DNA from: PSRI01 sp041484195
Lineage (GTDB): Bacteria > Bacteroidota > Bacteroidia > Chitinophagales > Chitinophagaceae
DNA length: 64,000 bases
Reading direction: 5' to 3'
Assembly (NCBI GenBank): GCA_041484195.1
Contig: JBGPHC010000021.1
Span: 1 to 64,000 of the forward strand
The notes beneath the pieces are model-generated. The model saw nothing but the letters and a program-made list of their open reading frames with translations, had not been told where the DNA came from and ran no database searches. Shown here one piece after another: positions 35,632-44,415 of the stretch (within the stretch, counting starts at the first letter, position 1; every line of letters starts with the position of its first letter). The position numbers and the translations under genes were made by a program.

Positions 35632-36243
35632 ATGGCTGAGATCAATACAATTATTTATGATTTGGGTGGCGTTCTGGTAGATTGGAATCCCGATTATCTA
35701 TACAGGAAGATTTTCAAGACCGATGAGGAAATGCGATGGTTTTATAAGAATATTTGCACCCCTGAATGGAATCTTGAACAGGATGCCGGCAGGTCTATAA
35801 AGGAAGCCACGGAGGTCTTGGTAAATCAGTTCCCGGATTATGAAGTGTATATCCGAATGTACTACGGCCGATGGACCGAAATGCTGAATGGACCCATTCA
35901 GGAAAGTGTTGAAATATTTCAGAATCTTAAAGAAAGCGGCAAATACAAATTTTATGCATTGACAAATTGGAGCGCGGAGACATTCCCGACAGCGGTGAAG
36001 ATGTACGAATTTCTGAATTGGTTTGACGGGAGAGTCGTCAGTGGTGAGGAAAAGACTCGTAAACCATTCCCTGAAATATATAAGACATTGATCAACAGAT
36101 TCTCCATCGATCCCCTAAAAGCCTTATATACAGATGACAATATGCACAATCTGGTTCCTGCAAGAGATTTGGGGATGGAAACTATTCATTTCCAGTCTCC
36201 TGCACAATTCAAGAAATCTTTGGAAAAGCTTAGTCTTTTATGA
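35632..36243 (+). CDS. HAD-family hydrolase (YihX-like phosphatase)
   Basis: A soluble haloacid dehalogenase-type phosphatase. Motif I is YDLGGVLVDWNP with nucleophile Asp10, motif II ALTNWS, motif III with Lys in EEKTRKPFPEIY, and motif IV TDDN. The length of 203 residues and cap type match subfamily IA, as in YihX, which removes phosphate from sugar phosphates. It is a single gene followed by a terminator at 36454-36484. Confidence 0.9.
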   Translation: MAEINTIIYDLGGVLVDWNPDYLYRKIFKTDEEMRWFYKNICTPEWNLEQDAGRSIKEATEVLVNQFPDYEVYIRMYYGRWTEMLNGPIQESVEIFQNLKESGKYKFYALTNWSAETFPTAVKMYEFLNWFDGRVVSGEEKTRKPFPEIYKTLINRFSIDPLKALYTDDNMHNLVPARDLGMETIHFQSPAQFKKSLEKLSLL

Positions 36244-36453
36244 TTTCTCATTAAGGTTTCCTTGGCATAGGTTGTTAAAGTTTTCTTTCAATTCATCTTC
36301 TACCCTATACCGTAAGGGAAAATTCATGTCTATATCATGGGTAGTATTTTTCGAGAATTGGATTCTTACGAATGCCGTTGTAAGTAGTTTCGATAGGATT
36401 AAGAAAGTAATTATATAAAATATTCGGTTAGAGGACGGTTGTTGATTTCCGGA

Positions 36454-36484
36454 CCCAGGCTTTTTGATAAGGCCTGGGTTTTTT
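36454..36484 (+). terminator. Rho-independent terminator
   Basis: Arms CCCAGGC (36454-36460) and GCCTGGG (36472-36478) with an 11-nt loop are followed by six T. It lies about 210 bp after the HAD stop; the space between holds no supported gene. Confidence 0.85.
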
Positions 36485-36530
36485 GATTGGGGGAAGAGGG
36501 CTAATTGTAACTCAGTAATACTTCAATTAT

Positions 36531-37055
36531 TCAGTGGGGCAATTTATCCCTGACGAGGCCATAGACCCATGTTCCTGCAATTGCGCTGAGCAATACTACC
36601 ACTATCACAAAAGCTCCTGTACCAATCAGGGCGTATAACGGTCCGGGGCATGCGCCGGTCAGGGCCCATCCCAGGCCGAATAGAAGTCCGCCAAAGATTT
36701 GACCCTTGTTGAATCGTTTTGGGTGAATGGCAATGGGCTCCCCATAGACCGTCTTAATTCGGAATTTCTTAATAAGCTGGATGGCAATGATTCCCGTGAC
36801 GACTGCTGAACCAATTATGCCGTACATGTGAAAGCTTTGGAGCCTGAACATTTCCTGTATGCGGAACCAGGAAACTACTTCTGATTTTACCAATATGACC
36901 CCGAAGATCATGCCGATCGCGAGGTATTTCAGGTTATGCCACCACGGGTGCCGGATTTCGGATTCATTGATGCACATTGAATCGAGGGATCTTACTTCAA
37001 AATCCGTGTTTGTATTCAGGGGAGTCTTTTGCATTGTAGTTTTTTGTAACGGCAT
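36531..37055 (-). CDS. YeeE/YedE-family sulfur transport half, second gene
   Basis: This is the DUF6691/YeeE-type membrane subunit with four hydrophobic segments. The signature Cys-containing loop LGWALTGACPGPLYALIGTG is at about residues 123-142. Such pairs, related to thiosulfate transporter TsuA and PmpA/PmpB, are thought to move sulfur species across the inner membrane. It starts 10 bp after the first half on the same strand, a clear operon. The N-terminal 35 residues are polar and the start may be downstream. Confidence 0.85.
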   Translation of the reverse strand: MPLQKTTMQKTPLNTNTDFEVRSLDSMCINESEIRHPWWHNLKYLAIGMIFGVILVKSEVVSWFRIQEMFRLQSFHMYGIIGSAVVTGIIAIQLIKKFRIKTVYGEPIAIHPKRFNKGQIFGGLLFGLGWALTGACPGPLYALIGTGAFVIVVVLLSAIAGTWVYGLVRDKLPH

Positions 37056-37065
37056 AGTATATTGT

Positions 37066-37629
37066 TTAGAGCTTTAATAGTAGGGGCAGGATTAGATTTG
37101 TCATTATAAAGCCACCGGCCATGAAACAGATGGTTGCCACCAGTGAGGGCACCTGTAGATTAGACAGGCCCATGATGGAATGGCCGGAAGTGCAGCCGCC
37201 TGCGTATCTGGTACCGAAGCCGACAAGGAATCCCCCCAATACCGTAAATATGAGGCCTCTGGTGGTCATCAGAGCCGAAAAAGAAAAAATGTCCTTAGGC
37301 AAAAGGCCGTCAAAATGAGTGATCCCGGATTGACGCAATGATTGAATCAGCCTGGGGTTCAGTTGAATTTCATTTGGGTTCCAAAGAAATCGATAGGCGA
37401 GATAACCTCCGATCAACACACCTGCAACCAGAAATAAATTCCAGGCTTCCAATTTCCAATTGTATTTGAAAAAGGGAATATTCCCAGGCATACAGGCGGC
37501 GCAAATATGCCTCAGGGAGGAGGATATACCAAAGATCTTATTGCCCATTATCAGTAGGGCCGGTACCATGAGGCCAATAAGCGGCCCGGCGATATACCAG
37601 GGCCAGGGGCTTCGAATTAATTCAAGCAT
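37066..37629 (-). CDS. YeeE/YedE-family sulfur transport half, first gene
   Basis: Membrane protein of 187 residues with about five hydrophobic segments. The conserved motif GFGTRYAGGCTSGHSIMGLS (about residues 136-155) holds the Cys that relays sulfur in YeeE/TsuA proteins. It is the leading gene of the two-gene unit with the half at 36531-37055. Partners often found with it (rhodanese, MBL-fold persulfide dioxygenase) are absent here. Specificity (thiosulfate versus other sulfur species) is inference. Confidence 0.88.
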   Translation of the reverse strand: MLELIRSPWPWYIAGPLIGLMVPALLIMGNKIFGISSSLRHICAACMPGNIPFFKYNWKLEAWNLFLVAGVLIGGYLAYRFLWNPNEIQLNPRLIQSLRQSGITHFDGLLPKDIFSFSALMTTRGLIFTVLGGFLVGFGTRYAGGCTSGHSIMGLSNLQVPSLVATICFMAGGFIMTNLILPLLLKL

Positions 37630-37887
37630 AGGAATGATTATTTTCTTGGTTCATTACTGATTTTTTTTCATAAGACTGATGTTCATGTGCATAACATAAA
37701 TTTTGCGGAAGCATATTAACAAAGTTAGTTTATTTCGATTCAGACGAGTTGGGTGACTACGGCAGGTCCCATCGGGATATTCATTGTGTCTGGCAGCAAC
37801 GATATGTTCGGTTATGCGCAGGCGTTAGAATCGGTAAATAGAGGATTTGGCCCTGTAACTTTCATCATGGCCCAATTTGTTACCTCA

Positions 37888-39753
37888 TCATCGGCCCATG
37901 TAAACCATCAGGATTTGAACGTCGCTGGGGTTAACGCCCGAGATGCGCGAAGCCTGTCCCAGAGTTTGGGGTTTGATTCGGTTAAATTTTTGCCGGGCTT
38001 CATTTGATAGGGCGGATAGCTTATCATAATTGAAGCTGTCTGGTATGATGAGATCTTCGAGCTTACTCATTTTTTCCACTAGTTCTTTTTCCTTTTCGAT
38101 ATATACTTCGTATTTAATCTGGATTTCAGCCTGTTCCAGGGATTCGATTCGAAACTTGCTAAATGGGGAGAGTTTTGGAATTGCTGCCACCATTGATCGT
38201 AGCGAAACATCGGGCCTGAGCAGGATCTGAAGGGCTTTTTGTTTTTGTACCAGGGGAGAAGAGCCTATTTCATTCAGGTAGGGATTGATTTCATCCGGTT
38301 CAATATTTGTTTGTGCCAGTTCCTGCTGAATTCTGGATACCAGCTCTTTCTTGTCAATGACATTTTCCATTCTTTCCTGTGAGGCGAGCCCTATGCGAAA
38401 GCTTTTTTCCGTGAGTCGGAGGTCAGCATTGTCCTGTCTTAATAGGGTTCTGAATTCAGCGCGACTGGTAAACATGCGATAAGGCTCTTCCGTTCCCTTA
38501 CTAATGAGGTCGTCAATCAGGACGCCGATATAGGCTTCGCTTCTTTTCAGGATAATGGGTTCTGCACAAATTGTCTTAAGATGAGCATTGATTCCGGCCA
38601 TAAGACCCTGACAGGCAGCTTCTTCATAGCCGGTAGTGCCATTAATCTGACCAGCAAAAAACAGGTTTGAAATATTCTTTGTCTCTAGAGAATACCTGAG
38701 TTGAGTAGGTGGAAAATAATCGTATTCGATGGCATATCCCGGACGGAACATTCTGCAATTCTCAAAACCCGGAACATTACGAAGGGCTTCGTATTGCACT
38801 TCTTCGGGGAGGGAAGTTGAGAATCCATTTACATAGATTTCTATTGTATTCCAGCCTTCTGGTTCTACAAAAAGCTGATGGCGATCTCTTTCCGCGAAGC
38901 GATTGATCTTGTCTTCAATGCTAGGGCAGTAGCGGGGGCCAATTCCGCCAATTCTGCCTGAATACATGGGGCTTCTGTCGAATCCTGTCTTAAGGATCTC
39001 GTGGACCTTCTGATTTGTATAAGTTATCCAGCAGGATTTTTGTTCTTCTGCTTTGATCTTTGGAGTATCCAGGAAACTGAATCCAATGATTTCATCATCA
39101 CCTGGCTGGGGTTCCATCTTGGAATAGTCAAGGCTTCTTCCATCAATCCTTGGAGGAGTGCCGGTCTTGAGTCTGGCACTATTGAAACCAGCGGATACAA
39201 GTTGTTCGGTTAGTCCGGTCGCGGCTTTTTCTCCTGCTCTACCTCCCCCGAAATTTTTTTCTCCGATATGTATTATACCGTTCAGAAAAGTCCCGTTTGT
39301 CAGGACAACCGATTTTGATTTTATATGGTGACCAAGTCCGGTAATTACTCCATTGCAATTTCTATCTTTCAAGAGGAGGCCGATGACCATATCCTGGTAT
39401 AGGTGCACATTTGGCGTTTGTTCCAGCATTTGCCGCCATTTTTGCGAAAAGAGCATTCGGTCATTTTGTGTGCGTGGGCTCCACATTGCGGGGCCTTTGG
39501 AGCGATTTAGCATCCTGAATTGGAGCATGGATTGATCAGATACTATTCCCGAATATCCTCCCATGGCATCAATTTCTCTTACGATTTGCCCTTTTGCTAT
39601 GCCTCCCATTGCTGGATTACAGCTCATTTGGGCAATAGTCTGCATATTCATGGTTATGAGTAAGACCTTACTCCCCATATTGGCGGCTGAGGCCGCAGCT
39701 TCGCAACCGGCATGGCCGGCGCCAACTACTATCACATCGTAATTTGGAAACAT
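37888..39753 (-). CDS. mnmG: tRNA uridine-5-carboxymethylaminomethyl modification enzyme MnmG
   Basis: MnmG (GidA) works with MnmE to place the carboxymethylaminomethyl group on wobble uridine 34. The N-terminal FAD loop VGAGHAGCEAA is at residues 10-20, followed by SCNPAMGGIAKG and later GYEEAACQGLMAGINA. The C-terminal helical part ends in SGVNPSDVQILMVYMGR. The length of 621 residues is normal. The MnmH gene at 48.8 kb would act on the same wobble uridine. A parS-like site lies just upstream of its start. Confidence 0.97.
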   Translation of the reverse strand: MFPNYDVIVVGAGHAGCEAAASAANMGSKVLLITMNMQTIAQMSCNPAMGGIAKGQIVREIDAMGGYSGIVSDQSMLQFRMLNRSKGPAMWSPRTQNDRMLFSQKWRQMLEQTPNVHLYQDMVIGLLLKDRNCNGVITGLGHHIKSKSVVLTNGTFLNGIIHIGEKNFGGGRAGEKAATGLTEQLVSAGFNSARLKTGTPPRIDGRSLDYSKMEPQPGDDEIIGFSFLDTPKIKAEEQKSCWITYTNQKVHEILKTGFDRSPMYSGRIGGIGPRYCPSIEDKINRFAERDRHQLFVEPEGWNTIEIYVNGFSTSLPEEVQYEALRNVPGFENCRMFRPGYAIEYDYFPPTQLRYSLETKNISNLFFAGQINGTTGYEEAACQGLMAGINAHLKTICAEPIILKRSEAYIGVLIDDLISKGTEEPYRMFTSRAEFRTLLRQDNADLRLTEKSFRIGLASQERMENVIDKKELVSRIQQELAQTNIEPDEINPYLNEIGSSPLVQKQKALQILLRPDVSLRSMVAAIPKLSPFSKFRIESLEQAEIQIKYEVYIEKEKELVEKMSKLEDLIIPDSFNYDKLSALSNEARQKFNRIKPQTLGQASRISGVNPSDVQILMVYMGR

Positions 39754-39757
39754 CTCG

Positions 39758-39765
39758 CAAAATTA
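39758..39765 (-). promoter_or_regulatory. Candidate -7 element for mnmG (TAATTTTG)
   Basis: On the minus strand this matches TAnnTTTG and ends 4 bp before the mnmG ATG, implying a very short leader. A -33 element is not clear. Confidence 0.35.
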
Positions 39766-39812
39766 CAATTCTGAATTTCAATTGAACAGATTTCCTGAAG
39801 GGCCTGCAACGA

Positions 39813-39828
39813 AGTTCCACGTGAAACA
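39813..39828. other. parS-like site 1 (ParB-binding centromere)
   Basis: AGTTCCACGTGAAACA matches the bacterial parS consensus TGTTNCACGTGAAACA at 15 of 16 positions. It lies in the 78-bp gap between the CAP-domain gene stop and the mnmG start. Confidence 0.8.
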
Positions 39829-39831
39829 TTG

Positions 39832-40494
39832 TCAATCGCAGGAAAAATCCTGCACAAGGATATAGCCAACTCCGTTCTTCTTGCCGGCAAAGGAGACACC
39901 AATTGAGTGAAGGGTTCGGTCGAGTATGGTTTTTCTATGTCCAACTCCGGGGGTATTGTTGTCAATAAGCAGCAAAATCACCGCTTCAAGGGCATTTCTC
40001 TTGCCTTCGTAGATATTTTCCTCTGCACATATCTTGATTCCCGCATCTGTCATTCTTTGCTGGAATGATTTGCCATTGGTAGAATTATGGCTCAATCTTT
40101 TTGCATTTTCCGCGAGATCCCGTGCATGCTTATATGAAGTATTGTTTAATAGGATGCTTGGAGCCAGGGGATTCATTGGCTTCGTGTTAAGGAGGTCGGT
40201 CCTGAGCGAATTTGTGTAGGCATTCTCGATTCCAGGGAATTCCCTTAGAAACTGAAGGAAATATGTATTATAAAACTCCTTTGGGTTCTCTCTGACATAA
40301 TTGATCCAATAGACGACATCCTTTTCATCTGGAGCCAGACTATTAATGGCAGGAAATTGATTTACCCATGCCAATATGCTTCCGTTCCTTTCCACCGGCA
40401 CTGGAAATTCCTTATCCTCCAGCATTATACTACCCTGCGCATCGGAAAAGAGCACTGAAAATGAGAAAATGAGCAGAAAAATGAGATGTTTCAC
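39832..40494 (-). CDS. CAP (SCP/PR1) domain secreted protein
   Basis: A signal peptide (MKHLIFLLIFSFSVLFSDAQ) leads to a CAP domain. The family core is NYVRENPKEFYNTYF, SYKHARDLAENAKRLSHNSTNGKSF with the conserved His, and CAEENIY, GHRKTILDRTLHSIGVSF and GYILVQDFS. Length is 220 residues. CAP proteins are extracellular with varied or unknown activities. The start codon is GTG at 40494-40492, inside a parS-like site; it is the only start that keeps the signal peptide. Parallel neighbours are ybeY upstream and mnmG downstream. Confidence 0.87.
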   Translation of the reverse strand: MKHLIFLLIFSFSVLFSDAQGSIMLEDKEFPVPVERNGSILAWVNQFPAINSLAPDEKDVVYWINYVRENPKEFYNTYFLQFLREFPGIENAYTNSLRTDLLNTKPMNPLAPSILLNNTSYKHARDLAENAKRLSHNSTNGKSFQQRMTDAGIKICAEENIYEGKRNALEAVILLLIDNNTPGVGHRKTILDRTLHSIGVSFAGKKNGVGYILVQDFSCD

Positions 40495-40502
40495 GTGGAA
40501 CC
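40487..40502. other. parS-like site 2, inverted, over the CAP gene start codon
   Basis: TGTTTCACGTGGAACC; its complement GGTTCCACGTGAAACA matches the parS consensus at 15 of 16 positions and shares an identical 15-mer with site 1 in opposite orientation. The CAP gene GTG start lies in its CACGTG core. Confidence 0.82.
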
Positions 40503-40510
40503 AGGTTGAT

Positions 40511-40936
40511 TTATGATAAATACTTCTCCAATAAACGGTTTTCCTTAGCTCTCATTTCAAGTTGATCCCTTTTTAACTTATCCTTATACCCACAGAGATG
40601 AAGGGCGCCATGGAATATTACCCTATAAAGTTCCTCTTTGAGGCTGGCATTGAATTTTTGAGCATTTTCTCTGACACGGTCAATACTAATATAAATCTCC
40701 CCTTCCACACCCTTGGAGGGGTCTCCCAAGTCAAAACTCACAATATCTGTGTAGAAGTCGTGATGAAGGTATATCTGATTGATCTTCAATAGATAATCAT
40801 CAGAACAAAGAATATATTGAAGCGATATCAGCTTTTTCCCTTCCTTTTTGAATAAGCGGTTGAGATATTCCTTAAGGCGTTTTCGATCCCTTAATCCGGG
40901 GCTTTTTACTAAAGAATGAAATTGTATATCAGCCAT
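40511..40936 (-). CDS. ybeY: Endoribonuclease YbeY (rRNA maturation factor)
   Basis: YbeY is a metal-dependent RNase needed for 16S rRNA 3' end processing and ribosome quality control. The active-site region is FHGALHLCGYKDK, with two of the three classic His; the third, usually in GYDH, is replaced by Lys-Asp-Lys, as I recall for other Bacteroidota YbeY. The upstream part DIVSFDLGD and VEGEIYIS fit. Met7 of the longest frame (40936) gives MADIQFHSL and is preferred over 40954. Its stop lies 16 bp before the CAP gene start. Confidence 0.9.
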   Translation of the reverse strand: MADIQFHSLVKSPGLRDRKRLKEYLNRLFKKEGKKLISLQYILCSDDYLLKINQIYLHHDFYTDIVSFDLGDPSKGVEGEIYISIDRVRENAQKFNASLKEELYRVIFHGALHLCGYKDKLKRDQLEMRAKENRLLEKYLS

Positions 40937-40984
40937 AGGAATTTCCTTTTCCAAAAATCGTAACTTATTATTGAAATGTACCGA

Positions 40985-40992
40985 TAGATTTG
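40985..40992 (+). promoter_or_regulatory. Candidate -7 element for feoA (TAGATTTG)
   Basis: It matches TAnnTTTG and lies 7 bp before the feoA ATG, suggesting a very short leader. A properly spaced -33 motif is not evident. Confidence 0.4.
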
Positions 40993-40999
40993 CTCTAAG

Positions 41000-41230
41000 A
41001 TGAAGAGACTTTCAGAAATAGGCATTGGAGTGTCAGTTGTGATAAAAGAGTTTGAAAACGACGATATTTTTCTAAAGCTGATGGAAATGGGATTCGTGCC
41101 TGGTGAAGTTGTGACCATTGAACAAGTGGCCCCCCTTGGCGACCCTATCTCTGTTTCTGTAGCCGGTTATAATTTGAGCTTAAGGATAAATGAGGCGGAG
41201 AAAGTACTTGTGGAGGAATTGGTTCATTAA
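41000..41230 (+). CDS. feoA: Ferrous iron transport protein A
   Basis: A 76-residue SH3-like protein that assists the FeoB iron channel at the cytoplasmic face. The sequence MGFVPGEVVTIEQVAPLGDPISVSVAGYNLSLRINEAEKVLVE is the FeoA core (given here as family description; key strings are MGFVPGE and DPISVSV). feoB is not adjacent but lies at 53.7 kb, so the pair is split. nadD starts 26 bp downstream on the same strand. Confidence 0.92.
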   Translation: MKRLSEIGIGVSVVIKEFENDDIFLKLMEMGFVPGEVVTIEQVAPLGDPISVSVAGYNLSLRINEAEKVLVEELVH

Positions 41231-41256
41231 ATATTTATTGATTTTCAAAGCACTAA

Positions 41257-41826
41257 ATGAATATCGGGCTCTACTTTGGTTCCTTTAACCCTATTCATCA
41301 CGGACATCTCATCATTGCCAGCTATCTCGCGAATACTACAGAGCTTGACCAGGTATGGTTCATTGTATCTCCACAAAATCCACTAAAGCCATCTGCCGCC
41401 CTCTTGAATGAGTACCACCGTTTGCACCTGCTACGACTTGCCATAGAAGGAGAAATAAGACTTAAAGCATCTGATATTGAATTCTATTTGCCGAAGCCAT
41501 CCTACACGGTTGAAACCCTGGCCTACCTGGATGAAAAATATCCCATGAATCAATTCTCAATAATTATGGGAAGTGACAGTTATCAGAATCTGCCTAAATG
41601 GAAAAACCCTGAAATTATTCTCGAGCGCTATCCCATTTATGTTTACAAACGCGCAGGGTTTGAGATTCCGGAAAATAAATCTCCACGGCTAAAAATCATG
41701 GATGCCCCGCTGCTTCAAATTTCGGCTACACAAATACGTGAGTTAGTCCGGAGCAGGAAATCAATCCGCTACCTGGTGCCGGATATTGTCAAGGAAGAGA
41801 TAGAAAGGAATGGGTACTATCGATGA
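41257..41826 (+). CDS. nadD: Nicotinate-nucleotide adenylyltransferase
   Basis: NadD adenylates nicotinate mononucleotide in NAD synthesis. The nucleotidyltransferase motif GSFNPIHHGHL (residues 8-18) and the C-terminal ISATQIR motif are both present, with MGSDSYQNLPKWKNP between. Length is 189 residues, normal. It is probably co-transcribed with feoA. Its stop is 1 bp from the stop of the convergent chrA gene. Confidence 0.95.
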   Translation: MNIGLYFGSFNPIHHGHLIIASYLANTTELDQVWFIVSPQNPLKPSAALLNEYHRLHLLRLAIEGEIRLKASDIEFYLPKPSYTVETLAYLDEKYPMNQFSIIMGSDSYQNLPKWKNPEIILERYPIYVYKRAGFEIPENKSPRLKIMDAPLLQISATQIRELVRSRKSIRYLVPDIVKEEIERNGYYR

Positions 41827-41827
41827 A

Positions 41828-43069
41828 CTAAAACAGCCAGCCCAGCAGTAGACAGGCAAGTGCTATAACAGGGGCGGGTATGCGCGTAAGGGTCAGCAAC
41901 AGGAAAGTGCAGGCGATCACACCGATATTCAGAAAGCTGATGGTGCGCCCATCCAGTATTTCAATGATAGAAATATCCTTCGCCAGATATAGCGTTGAAG
42001 CGGCCATGATTCCCACTACAGCCGCGTTTATACCCTTCAGAGAGCGGTAAATACCTCCATATTTTTTCAGATTATTCCATACGGGGAAGAAGAAAAGTAC
42101 TAATAAGGCGCTGGGCAGAAAAATTGCCACGGCTCCGATGACACATCCCAGCAATTGCATTCTTTTGCCATCGCCTCGCAGGGCGCTACCTCCGGTAAAG
42201 GCCGCAATGGAAAAAACAGGGCCGGGAATGGCCCTGACAATTCCGAAACCGGTCAGAAAATCATTCTTATCTATTCGTATAACATTCGGGTTTTTTTCCT
42301 GGATCCTTTCCATTTCGGGTCTGGCGACATATTGTTCGTACATCAGCGGCATTAGCACATCCCCTCCGCCAAATACCAGGCTTCCGAAGCGATAAAGATT
42401 CTCAAAGAGGTTAAATGCTTTTCTTTCCTGCCAGTTATTTTTCCTGGCTATTTCACTCAGGAATCCGGCGATGAGAAAAATTGAAAGGAATATCACAATA
42501 TTACCCCATTTGATAGGTCTGTAAGGAATCTCAATTTTCTCCGTTTTTTTCTCCGTGAAATTGGTAATGATACCACCAAGTATGATTACAATTGGGAAAA
42601 TCCAGGGGCTTTTGAAGAGTAAATAAGTGGCAATCATGCTAAAGACCATAATGTATCTGGCCACGCGGTTTTTCACCACCAGCGTAAAGGCCCGGAATGC
42701 GGCAAATGCTATAAAGCCGATGGCCATCGGTTTAATGAACTGGAAAATATCAGCCTTGATGAATTTCACGGAAAAAGAGAGCCCTCCCATGAGGGTGCTG
42801 GCCGGCAATATCCAAATCCCCAGGGTAATAATGGCCAGTGGAAGTCCACCACGCTTGTATCCGATCAGGGTGAGTGTCTGGGTTGAGGAAGCCCCCGGTA
42901 ACAATTGGCAAAAGCCATTGTATTCCAGCAGTTCCTGTTCAGTGACATCCTTGCGCCGCTGAACGAAAGTCTTCATCATCATCCCAAAATGTCCCTGTGG
43001 CCCGCCAAATGCTGTAATGCTATGCCATGCAACAGCCTTCAGGAACGATATATGGCGAAATAGTTTCAA
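41828..43069 (-). CDS. chrA: Chromate transporter family protein (ChrA), two-domain form
   Basis: CHR-family membrane protein with both homologous halves in one chain (413 residues). The first half carries AFGGPQGHFGMM and FCQLLPGASSTQTL; the second repeats FGGGDVLMPLMYEQYV and GFGIVRAIPGPVFSIAAFTGG. Ten or more hydrophobic segments are present. Proven members export chromate with protons; other members have different or unknown anion substrates. No chromate-resistance partners are near, so the substrate is tentative. Confidence 0.9.
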   Translation of the reverse strand: MKLFRHISFLKAVAWHSITAFGGPQGHFGMMMKTFVQRRKDVTEQELLEYNGFCQLLPGASSTQTLTLIGYKRGGLPLAIITLGIWILPASTLMGGLSFSVKFIKADIFQFIKPMAIGFIAFAAFRAFTLVVKNRVARYIMVFSMIATYLLFKSPWIFPIVIILGGIITNFTEKKTEKIEIPYRPIKWGNIVIFLSIFLIAGFLSEIARKNNWQERKAFNLFENLYRFGSLVFGGGDVLMPLMYEQYVARPEMERIQEKNPNVIRIDKNDFLTGFGIVRAIPGPVFSIAAFTGGSALRGDGKRMQLLGCVIGAVAIFLPSALLVLFFFPVWNNLKKYGGIYRSLKGINAAVVGIMAASTLYLAKDISIIEILDGRTISFLNIGVIACTFLLLTLTRIPAPVIALACLLLGWLF

Positions 43070-43139
43070 ACGGATGGGTTAAGAGTCAGGAATTGAATTT
43101 AGTTATTCCACACCATTTAGAAAGAATCAATAAACAAAT

Positions 43140-44084
43140 TCATTTTTTCAGTCCGATTTCTCTCAACCTTTCGTCAAGATATTCTCCGGCCGTGGCATCA
43201 GGATATGACTTTGGATGTAGCGAATCTATACAAGTCTCCAGGCAGGCCAATGACATTGTACTCCTGGGGTGAAGAAAAAATGGTATCGAAAACCTGGAAG
43301 TATGCCATAGTTCTCGCGGGGGATTTACCACCCGGTGGGTGGTGCTTCGGAGTTTATTATTGGTAAGGCGCTGTAACATGTCTCCCACATTCACCACTAT
43401 CTGTTCCGGAAGGGATGTAACAGGCACCCAATCACCCTGCCGGGTTAATATTTGCAGGCCATCGGCACTGGCCCCAACCAGCAGCGTGATCAGGTTGATA
43501 TCCTCGTGTTGCTCCGCTCGTATAGCCGATGCAGGTTCCCTTGTGATGGGTGGGTAGTGAATGGCTCTGAGGATAGAATTGCCTTTATTTATATAGTCGT
43601 CGAAATAAGTTTCATCCAAACCCAGGTAGAGTGAGATAGCCTGAAGGAGACATTTACCGGATTTTTCAAATGCCCTGTAAGCGCTAAGAAAAATAGAATT
43701 GAACTCCGGAATTTCCCTCACCTCCACATTGTCGGGGTATTCCTTCCTGATCGGATCATTGGGATCCACTATCTGCCCATATTGAAAAAATTCCTTCAGA
43801 TCGGGGGCCTCACTGCCTTTAGCATGCTCCCTTCCAAATGAAGTATAACCGCGCTGACCAGCCAAACCTTTGACTTCATATGCGAGCTTCTTTTCCAAGG
43901 GCAATGCGAAAAACTGTTGCACATATTTGTACAAATGAGCAATCAATTCATCCGGGATGCCATGGTTTTTCAATGCCACAAAACCAATCTCTTCATAAGC
44001 CTTACCTATCTGGCCGGCAAAAGCATCTTTTCTTTTCTTGTCACCTGATACAAAGTCTGAAAGATCAACAACCGGGATATTCAT
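43140..44084 (-). CDS. Isopenicillin N synthase-family 2-oxoglutarate/Fe(II) dioxygenase
   Basis: The N-terminal DIOX_N part (NIPVVDLSDFV...GFVALKNHGIPDEL) and a C-terminal double-stranded beta-helix are present. Iron ligands are the His and Asp of EQHEDINLITLL and the later His of STTHRVVNPP, with Arg of SRFSIPFF as the co-substrate anchor. Length is 314 residues. The fold covers many small-molecule oxidations, so the reaction is not known; there is no biosynthetic cluster around it. Confidence 0.9.
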   Translation of the reverse strand: MNIPVVDLSDFVSGDKKRKDAFAGQIGKAYEEIGFVALKNHGIPDELIAHLYKYVQQFFALPLEKKLAYEVKGLAGQRGYTSFGREHAKGSEAPDLKEFFQYGQIVDPNDPIRKEYPDNVEVREIPEFNSIFLSAYRAFEKSGKCLLQAISLYLGLDETYFDDYINKGNSILRAIHYPPITREPASAIRAEQHEDINLITLLVGASADGLQILTRQGDWVPVTSLPEQIVVNVGDMLQRLTNNKLRSTTHRVVNPPRELWHTSRFSIPFFLHPRSTMSLACLETCIDSLHPKSYPDATAGEYLDERLREIGLKK

Positions 44085-44415
44085 AATAAGAATTTAAGAT
44101 CCATAAATTACAAAACTTATTTTTGATCTGGAAACGAACTAATTCGTCTGACTGCAAGAATGGGATATTCTCTCTATACCAATTCAATGCAAAAGTCTGC
44201 AGCGGAACAAATCTAGCCTGACTAATTTAACAGATTCCAGCCAGATAAAATTTCCCTGAACCCAATATTGAGTTTCAACCTGCCGCAAACTCATGACTAA
44301 ATCTTGACCCGAAACCACAAATCTACATGATAACCAAATAGTCATATTTGCTACTGATGAAAATCATTTCTATTGTAAGTACAAGACCTACATTTGTATT
44401 CTAAAAACCTTCAAT
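44085..44415. other. Intergenic region between divergent dioxygenase and uspA-type genes
   Basis: AT-rich, no coding frame. It holds the promoter candidate for the UspA gene at its right end. Nothing else was recognised. Confidence 0.5.
44367..44396 (+). promoter_or_regulatory. Candidate promoter of the UspA gene
   Basis: TTTC at 44367-44370 (near TTTG) and TACATTTG at 44389-44396 are spaced 18 bp apart. The UspA ATG is 19 bp downstream. Confidence 0.45.

Noticed and set aside
37753..38007. Plus-strand frame of 84 codons at the end of mnmG
   Set aside because: Its second half is antisense to the conserved mnmG end and the first half has no start context or known family.
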